Positions 56,666 to 64,000 of a DNA stretch of 64,000 bases are shown piece by piece. Source of the DNA: Termitomyces sp. T153 (taxonomy: Eukaryota; Basidiomycota; Agaricomycetes; Agaricales; Lyophyllaceae). The number at the start of each line of letters is the position of its first letter. The first letter of the stretch is position 1. Under the pieces are notes generated by a model. It was not told the DNA's origin, did not search any database, and saw only the letters and a program-made list of their open reading frames with translations. The translations under genes were made by a program, and so were the position numbers. Where the stretch lies: positions 62,001 through 126,000 of the forward strand of contig JACKQL020000099.1 in assembly GCA_018296165.2 (NCBI GenBank), written 5' to 3'.

Positions 56666-58460
56666 ACGTTTATCTACTTCCGAGTTTTTCACCCGGGCAC
56701 ATCATTACATTTTCTTGCTTCTTTTCAAGATTTTTTGAAGCCGTCAATGATGCTGAGCCTCCTATGGATCATAAATGTATGTATATATATGGAGCTTCCA
56801 ACGGGAACCTCTAGGAATCTTCGACAGGCCACTGTGTGTCCTTCCAGAGAATATTGCGAAATAGAATGTTGATATATTCAGGAACCTCAAATTTACTAGA
56901 GTCTGACGAATCATGATTAGGCTAGAGCTTCTCACTTCTGATGAACAATTCGCTGGAGGGCTCATGCTTAGATCCCGCCAAGGCGCTCAGTTTGGTAGAC
57001 TGATTAGGGTTGAATCAAAGTTGGACTCCAAAACGTGGTCACCAATTGAAGACTACGGTATTCGCATTGAAGTGTGTGGACTCATGATTATATTCGCGCT
57101 TAAGATGGAATGGCATAGTTCAGGATAGATCATCACAGCTTTCCACCCCTTGAGTGTGCTTCAGCAGTGAAGCATAGGCCAGAAATCGCCCTGATGGTGA
57201 CATGGTAGCTGATGATAATAACAATATCTTGTACTTGTGTATCATTAGTTCCGACAATGTGGAAATTCAGTAGCCGTTACTGCCAATAAAAAAGTCTACA
57301 GTGCGTCATCGATCCTTGCAAGTACGATTTTATTGTCGGGGTTTGCCAGCATGGAGATATGTAACCTGAAATGACCTCATAGTGTTCTTGTAGTAAATAA
57401 GTAAGCGTTGACTATGATTATTACTCATATCCTTTCGGAGGATTGATGGCCTAGTTGGGCATGTGAAATTACGAAAGGGTACAAAATCCATCCGAACATA
57501 TTAAAACATTTACTTGATAAATCATGTTACCTCCTAGCCTATTGGGTAATTCAAAGGGCTTGAAGAGCTTCAAAAGGCCAGTTGACCGGCAGGCTCGCAA
57601 GGGGCAAAGGCGATTCAATCACCAAAAGACCCAAAAAAGACTCGTAAGCAATCTTTTCATACCTGCGTTATCCCAATGCAGGAATGAGGTGCAAATTGTA
57701 GCAAAATCATAGTGCTTCTATTGTATGTCCCTCTCCTGCTCTTCTCGTCCTGAGATTCGCCACGTGAAATCCGTTCTGCATTCATCCCGTGCCTCCGGGA
57801 TATGTTTTCGGAATTTTACGTAATCCCAAGTCTCCTAAAACGCACACGTCTAACGAAGACAACCAGTAATTCAGTGAGCGAGTAGATAGTGAGGCAGAGA
57901 AAAGTCAGGTTGGATACAACCAAGTCAGTAGGTCGTTGGCAAATCGTCGGTTGAACGACCCCACCGATTGGCTGATTGATGATCATATGATTCCAAAATA
58001 TTCAATTTTTATGTACATTGTACATGGATCCAACCTCAGTCGTCTTCACCATATTCACCATATTGATGGCTGGTTCTAAGTGGTTCTAGGATCCTGCGCG
58101 GGTCCTACTCTTAGCCAAATTTGAGTTTCTTACTGACGCTTGTCACATCGGATCGCTCCAGCTCCAGCGAATGGCCTTACTTATACTTGACTGTTCGTCT
58201 TTGATCGTCACTTGGGTATGTGAGATGACTTGAATGACGACAGTGACAAGTTCAATACCTCAAGAAATTTCTTAAATACAAGGACAAAGCCTTTGATCTT
58301 AGCCAGGAGAAATGAGGAGCATGAACAAAGACGGGCCAGCGGCGTATGAAATACATCTGTACCTCCAAATGGCCAAGTATCTCTTTGACTCCATTGTCTG
58401 CAGGAGGCATAAATGAACCTCTTTTGAGGGTCGTTACTCCAACATTCACAGTAGTCAAAG
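56666..58460. other. 1.8-kb interval with one orphan exon-like stretch
   Basis: On the minus strand 56895-56811 reads KFEVPEYINILFRNILWKDT and then QWPVEDS with a stop, behind a plausible CTAG acceptor. It looks like the last exon of a conserved protein, but no upstream exon could be built before stops intervene. The rest (57130-58460) shows no gene. The stretch may be a gene relic or part of an alternative gene end. Confidence 0.4.
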
Positions 58461-59509
58461 ATGTTTGCCAACAAGAAGTCTGGGTATCCTCATTGCCCAA
58501 TCGATCTAAGACACATCGACGCTGCTGATAATTCGAAAGCTCTGTATGAGTCGAGCTTCGTACGTAGCCATATTCTCCTTTGTTACGACTTCTGATGTCA
58601 TCGATAGAACGGCAGTTGGTCTGCCACTGATATTGCACCACCCACGGAAAGCATCGACGGAAGAATCGACGATGAACAAGTCGACCATGGGAAGCTTCAG
58701 AAAACTGATGCATTGAACCTCAAAGATTCGGAACTCCGTTACTTTCTACCCTCTGGCTTACTCGAAGACGATGAAGCCGAAGAGATAGCTCTCCTTCAAA
58801 GCCTGGATTTGAAAGCTTCTATTACGTTGCGGCGACCATGCGATGCTCCATGCTGTCTTCGAGCTCGTGCATATAAGACCATTGATGACCTTTCACAGGT
58901 CAGTCACATTGGTGCATCACCTCTCGGGTACTCACTGAGTCTTCACAGAAAGGTTGTTATAATTACGGAACCGGGGATTTATTCTTGCCCGTATCATCGT
59001 CGGTCTGGTCATCTTCATCGTCGGATTGTGGCTCGGAAGACTCTGGTCTTTTTCCGTTCAACATTGAGGATTTGGAGAGATCTACCTTTTGTTCACATGC
59101 TCCCAGCTCAACGACTTCCGAAGCAACAAGTTTCATTCTTGGTGCTCAAAGGAACTCGACAGGCTACCATCATAAAGGTGTTCGTGAAAGTGGCGCTATC
59201 TATTTCCACGGGTCCCCGTCTGAGGGCGCCTTATTGTCAGACGTCAAAGCCTTGAAAACAGGTTCTCTTTTAGGGCCCAGGGAAGACGTCATGGCCTCTT
59301 GGGGCATCCCAGGATTCCCTACGTGGATACGCGTCATAACCAATGTGAGTCTTTCTCGTTTTCATCAATAACGATGGTGCTCAATCGCCCTCTTCGATCA
59401 GCAACACGGATACGCTAAGACGAGCGTCTATGTGCCCATCAGATGTTACTGCGCAAATACCACTCGGGCAGGACTTGCCTTGGACATAGCGTCTCTTCTC
59501 GATCTCTAA
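58461..59509 (+). CDS. Unrecognised protein, multi-exon
   Basis: Plausible exons: 58461 onward (MFANKKSGYPHCPIDLRHID), GTACGT donor, then after ATAG the block KLQKTDALNLKDSELRYFLP and LLEDDEAEEIALLQSLDLKA with a cysteine-rich DAPCCLRARAYKT, a second intron, then a serine-rich patch (SSSVWSSSSSDCGSEDSG) and GAIYFHGSPSEGALLSDVKA, SLLGPREDVMASWGIPGFPT. The last exon is ambiguous: one acceptor gives an end at 59509, another gives a different frame running to about 59615. No family is recognised. Splice consistency and acidic/serine composition support a real gene. Confidence 0.55.
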
Positions 59510-59989
59510 TTTACGGTACGATCCATCTCGCTAAGATCTATCCTTCATTTCGGAAAGAGCTGATCATCTGTCATAACATATAGAATGCATCGATTCGCCC
59601 AGGTTTTGAGAATTGCCCAATGCGTCGCCGGAATATTGAAGATCTTTACCTGCATTCCTTGCGACGGAATGTGGATGATCCATTCATGGTGTGGCGAGTC
59701 TCGGTCTCTCATTTGGCGGTTTCGTGGGCAAAGTTTAAGTGCTCATGAAAAGCAGATAACATGACGGAATATCAATATTTAATAATAACAGTGTATTTTT
59801 ATGTTACTGGATTGTCAGTATGCTCAACATTCGATATATACCGCGTATAAATGATCACCGACGTCCATTTTCGGGGTGTTTCGATCATCAAGTATAAGAG
59901 AGGTGAACTGATGTGAACTGCTTTACATGTTACTGATCAGAGATACATGAGTCTACGAATCGCCCGCGTCGTTAACTTTTGTTTCCGCA

Positions 59990-61478
59990 TCAGTCCTTTG
60001 CCTGGTCCGCCTCACCAGTCTGCACCGTCGCATCAGGCTTTCCCAATTCTTCGGTCTTAACCGTATCCTCAGTCTTGCCTACTTTGTCGTTCTGAACTGA
60101 TTCATCGGACTTGGCAGTGCAAAGCCGCCACATCCATCGTGTCTTATGTGTTCTGAGTATCCCCAATCACATCCTTTATCTCCATCTCATCAGTCGACCC
60201 ATCCACTACATCTTTCGTCTCTAAATTCGTGGGCTCGCTGATGTCAATCAACAGATCAGGAGCGGTTTTTGTTCCTTCCTGAGCTTGTCTTTCGGCCTGC
60301 TTTTGCACCGGAGGGAGTGTCGGGTGGACTGGGGCCGTTGTCGTCGCCAAGGGGGTTAGGAGAGTTGACAGAGTCTTTTTTTTCGTCTTCCCCTGGAGTT
60401 CCTTCGTTTCTTTCTCCATCTTGCCCTGAGGCGCCATTGACCACGGCATCGGTGGGTCCGTCGGTTTTGCCGTTGGTGTGACCATTGGCTTGTCCGCCGG
60501 TTGTCTTGTCGGTGGGATTACCGCCGCTGGCTCCTTTGGGGGCAGTGGGGGAGGTGTCTATTGAACAAAGAATGATGAGCAAGTCATGACGTAGCATAAT
60601 AGAGGTTGTCACCAATCCACCTGTAGGAATCCCGGAACCCGTACCTGGAGTTGTACCATTCGCATTATCGTCCTTGTTGACCGGCACGGGAGGCCGAATA
60701 TCGAAGAGTAGTCGCACAAGACTATGCATCTCTTCCTCACGGATACCAGCTGTGGTTGGGCTACGAGAGCCGTCGGCTGAGGGGTTAGAGCGGGCGTACT
60801 CCCTCGCCCGTGCTATCATGAGAGTGGTCGCCATTCCAAGCTGCACACCCTCTTCCAGCGTAAGCGGTTGCTCACGCTCACAAAGCGCCGCGTAGCGAGG
60901 GATGAGGTAGTTCTTGTCAACTTCATGGTCCTGGTATGTCGCAATACGATCTACATCGGACATGTCGAGTTTCTCGAGTTCACGGACGACGAGATTTTTG
61001 ACTTCCGCAAACTGCCATTTGTGAGCAAGTTGCAATATTACTTTCCAGTCGTCAACAGAGGTGGTATACAGCGAGTAACGGCTAGAACGTAGAGTTAGCA
61101 TGCATACGCTTCATGCTTCATCGATCGAACAATAGATGACGTACGGATTATAGAATACCCATAGGAACTTCGCAAAGTCGTCCGGATGCTCCTCAAGAAT
61201 GATGGCAGTTCCTTCTGTCGAGCCCCTTGGTACCGCTCCAGGCGAAGCTGGGACTTGAAGTTGTCTCTGGAAGAAGGGGCTTTCCCTCTCGAAGAAGTAT
61301 CTGTGAACACGAAAGTGGATATGTTCTGACTGTGAAAATGACTTATGAGAGCCGCAGCAGCGATACCGGGTGATATGGAACTGACAAGGAAAAAAAGATC
61401 GCCTCCGGTAAGGTAATAGGTCTCATGCCTCGATAGAGCACGGAAAGTATCCGAGTTACTGCGATGATGAATGGACAT
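59990..61478 (-). CDS. BTB/POZ domain protein
   Basis: Start ATG at 61478 (MSIHHRSNSDTF). Three exons build the BTB fold: SRHETYYLTGGDLFFL, then SEHIHFRVHRYFFERESPFF with FAKFLWVFYNP, then RYSLYTTSVDDWKVILQLAHKWQFAEVKNL and REQPLTLEEGVQLGMATTLMIARAREYAR, a C-terminal helical block common in mushroom BTB proteins. From about 60620 the protein is low-complexity (G, N, T, K, E). The frame to 60256 is open; a shifted frame (KTAPDLLIDISEPTNLETKD) and then KTEDTVKTEELGKPDATV with a stop at 59990 suggest further C-terminal exons, so the 3' end is uncertain. BTB proteins dimerise and often recruit Cul3; the partner here is unknown. Confidence 0.75.
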
Positions 61479-63054
61479 GAGGGTTTGACCTTGCTGTCCG
61501 AAGGAAGGGAATATGTATAGAGAAGAGGAGGAGAGGTGGGAATATCGATGAAGAAGGTCAACTTGGAACAGTTTAAATTTTGGAGCCAGAGCGTTGTACA
61601 CGTGTTAGCGTCATGGCAGGGGTAGTGTCTGATGGGAATATATACGTCAGTCGGGGCTGCCCGATGCATGATGCCTCGAGGACAACAGCAGGTTTTACCC
61701 AAAAACAATAACTATGGTTCTCTTTTCGTGCACCATGTCCGGCTTGGTGCCGTAAAGACGTCATGTGTGAGAGGGGCTAGTACCCGGTCAAAGTGTATCG
61801 CCTCGGCTGGAACTAGTACAAACACAGCAATTGCGCTAGCCATGTACGCCACAGTCGTGTATCATGCATTTTCATAAAGGTGTCTCAAATTAAGAAGCAC
61901 TGAACAAGTCTTGTAAGGTTCAGAGCTCCGCTGAAACGAATGGAGGAGCCGAAGAGCCGCCTAGGTGCCGTTTGGACATCGATGCTTCGGCATTTCTCGG
62001 CCCTACCCTGACTTTGGCTGCCGACCATAAAAATGGATCCAATCCGCCAACGTTCGCAATATGATAGTCGGCCATCCCTTTCACAGCGGCCAGGAAGGGC
62101 CTCAAATCACTGAAGGTAAGTACCGGCCTTGTAACTGTTATTTCATCCAGGGACGCGACCGCGCATCATTGTTCCCATGCATCATACCCCCAAATTCGCG
62201 ACTCCGATCCCCCCTCTGATTTTGTACGTGTAGGAACGAAAACCTGATGGAGCTATGTACTATCACATCGCGGTGGAGTTGTATCTAACGCCTAAGCGCC
62301 TTCGTCCATGTGCGGATGGGGTGAGGCCATCGGCGTTCAGTGGAACACGAAGGGGACGCATAATTAGGCAAATCCTTCCCTGAATCTGCCCTTTTTTACT
62401 GTATCTACTGATTGTGTACACATAGATATCAACCTCTTACAATCTGCTCTTCCACGTGGTGATGTGGACTTGATGCCCATGCTCAACTTGAAAGATTTCG
62501 GAAAAATTGCTTGTTGTTGGGTGTATATTCTCACTCCACTGGTCTGACGAATCCAACATGCTGCACGATATGTGACATGGGAACCAATAGTACCAACTCC
62601 TGTCAGTTCTTGCACCTGACTTGTTCTCAACTGTTCTATTAATTTCATTTTTATTTTCGATCAGGAATACTCGCAAACAACCGTTTGATGCAGATCAATC
62701 CGGCTCAACCGTCACCCACAGGACCTATTTGCTACAATTTCTGGGCTATTTCTTATTAAAATACGTGCCAACTCTCATTGCTGATTGAGTTGGCTCTTCA
62801 AGCTCTGAGGACATTGATGTATGGACTATGTTGCAACAAAAGCTGGGTCAACATGCTCTGGGTAGCACCGCATTTGACCAAACGGCAAATCCACCATCAC
62901 CATCAAAAATGCGAAACAGTTAGTCGTCGCCGGGTATTGCATCGACGGACATCCACGATGTATATATAATCACTCTCAATTATGATGGACGCCCGAGCGA
63001 TCTGTGGTCCTCCAACTTCCCCTTCCCAAGATTTGAATCCACTGAGTGGATCAA
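61479..63054. other. Intergenic, divergent promoters
   Basis: The BTB gene starts leftward and the metallopeptidase gene starts rightward, so both promoters lie here. No gene or repeat is recognised in between. A TATATATAATCA box lies at about 62960-62972, some 85 bp upstream of 63055, and could be the metallopeptidase TATA. Confidence 0.45.
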
Positions 63055-64000
63055 ATGGCATCTCTCATCCTAAAGCTGGTCTTTCTCTTTTCTTTCGCCT
63101 CATCACTCGCTGCACCACTCCGCTTCCGATTGCGCGACGCTCCATCACCTGCCGTGGAACCAGTCCCATTGAAGCTTAGAGCCCAGCAGGATAGCTTTGA
63201 TTTCGACCTTGCTACGACGCTCGTTTCGTCTAATAGCACCATTGAGACGCTTCAAACGGTTCCCGCGTCTTGCGCGGCGTATCCGTCTGAGTGCACCAGT
63301 GGATATCAAGCTGTTAATGTCACGTATGACGATTGTGGCGACGCGTGGACCATATGTCGGTGTAACACTGCGAATATGACGATGGACACTGCAGTGGAAC
63401 GATTGGGTCGCGTCCCCGTGGGTTTGCGGCGCTATGTTGGGACGGTTCTTGTGTCTCCGGATGTTGAAACACATGCTTATACGTTGACTTCTGGAGATAT
63501 TCATATGTTCGGGGATACAGAGGTTGATACATGGGTACATGAGGTACGTGAGCTGGCCAGCCTGGTTCATCCTCGGGACGGCAACCTTAATCTTTGCAGG
63601 CTGCCCACGCGTATGATTGGGCATCTGGGACACCATTTTCGGGTTCTGCGGAGTGGACTGAGGCAATTGGTAATGATACGTGCGTACCCGACACTTATTC
63701 CGCAACAAGTGCAGGAGAGGTGAGCGCTTTTGTATAACACAAAACGTAGATACCTTACAAGCTGTCCATAGGATTTTGCACAAATGACTGTGATGAAGGT
63801 TTTCTCGATGATTCACAGCGATTCATTGCCTACCGGCTGGTCCCTGGACTGCATGTCGCATCAAATGCAGTACATGAGTAATCTTCCTCTCTTCAACAGG
63901 GAAGATCTCTTCGGAGGTACTTGTGCTATCATCCCGTCGGATCCCTTCTCAAAGTATGTAAGGACTGTATTCTCCTCGTCAGTTTCGCTGACCTTTGTTC
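63055..64000 (+). CDS. Secreted HEAAH zinc metallopeptidase, CON-13-like (partial)
   Basis: ATG at 63055 gives MASLILKLVFLFSFASSLAA, a clear signal peptide. The mature part has paired cysteines (ASCAAYPSECTSGY, YDDCGDAWTICRC) and a segment AVERLGRVPVGLRRYVGTVL. Exon 1 ends at 63543 within the metal site: joining to 63600 gives TWVHEAAHAYDWASGTPF, an HExxH zinc motif. Exon 2 ends at 63719; exon 3 starts 63772 with DFAQMTVMKVFSMI and continues to a donor at 63954. The gene runs off the window. It resembles the fungal conidiation-specific protein 13 group of secreted metallopeptidase-like proteins. A leftward extension begins with GTG, so 63055 is preferred. Confidence 0.72.

Noticed and set aside
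58252..58713. A 153-codon minus-strand frame
   Set aside because: It is the complement of the plus-strand unknown gene's first exons, which have better splice signals.
63145..63816. A 223-codon minus-strand frame opposite the metallopeptidase
   Set aside because: The plus strand has a signal peptide, HExxH motif and consistent introns; the minus frame has no motif.
1..64000. CRISPR arrays, bacterial operons, ribosome binding sites
   Set aside because: The window is eukaryotic (introns, chromoviruses); the regular repeats present are LTRs and short tandem units without spacers.

Overview
The window looks like a scaffold piece from a filamentous basidiomycete, most likely an Agaricomycete. 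Genes carry many short introns of about 45-65 bp with GTRNGT...YAG borders. The best-conserved proteins (HUS1, GRX3/4, an SPX phosphate transporter, a KilA-N/APSES regulator, ornithine decarboxylase, PTPA, Ku70, a BTB protein, an ankyrin-MYND relic) resemble mushroom-type fungal families. No sequence search was possible; family calls rest on motifs read by eye.

Region 1 (1-21,078) is a decayed retrotransposon block. It holds at least four copies of one Ty3/gypsy chromovirus (CCHC Gag, aspartic protease, RT, RNase H, HHCC integrase, chromodomain) plus a second LTR family about 1.1 kb long. Two chromovirus 5' halves form an inverted repeat of about 2.43 kb (2517-4943 against 10293-12719; paired positions sum to 15236). 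The flanks can be explained as an inversion between two oppositely oriented elements, because one Gag gene is split between 5930 (minus strand) and 12720 (plus strand) at a 5-bp site resembling a target duplication. A solo LTR at 17811-18972 is bounded by a perfect 5-bp duplication. The block is visibly poor in CpG.

Region 2 (21,079-30,580) contains two divergently transcribed, CpG-normal paralogues (22124-23623 minus and 24701-26032 plus). Both have a C-terminal H-x-E ... C-x2-C zinc site like the OTT_1508-type deaminase family. A third, broken copy lies at 26340-27060. The trio is flanked by repeat blocks: a pyrimidine tract at 27300-27430 and two left-truncated copies of the second LTR family at 27790-29542. 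This is the most unusual part of the window.

Region 3 (30,581-64,000) is ordinary gene space. In order: HUS1 (9-1-1 clamp), a PIG-X/PBN1 GPI-mannosyltransferase subunit, an isochorismatase-like protein lacking its catalytic cysteine, an ankyrin-MYND pseudogene, a monothiol glutaredoxin, an F-box protein, an SPX phosphate transporter, a KilA-N/APSES regulator, ornithine decarboxylase, PTPA and Ku70 sharing a short divergent promoter, an unrecognised protein, a BTB/POZ protein, and a secreted HEAAH metallopeptidase cut by the window edge. These housekeeping genes do not form one pathway. HUS1 and KU70 both act in DNA-damage responses but lie about 22 kb apart and are probably co-located by chance.
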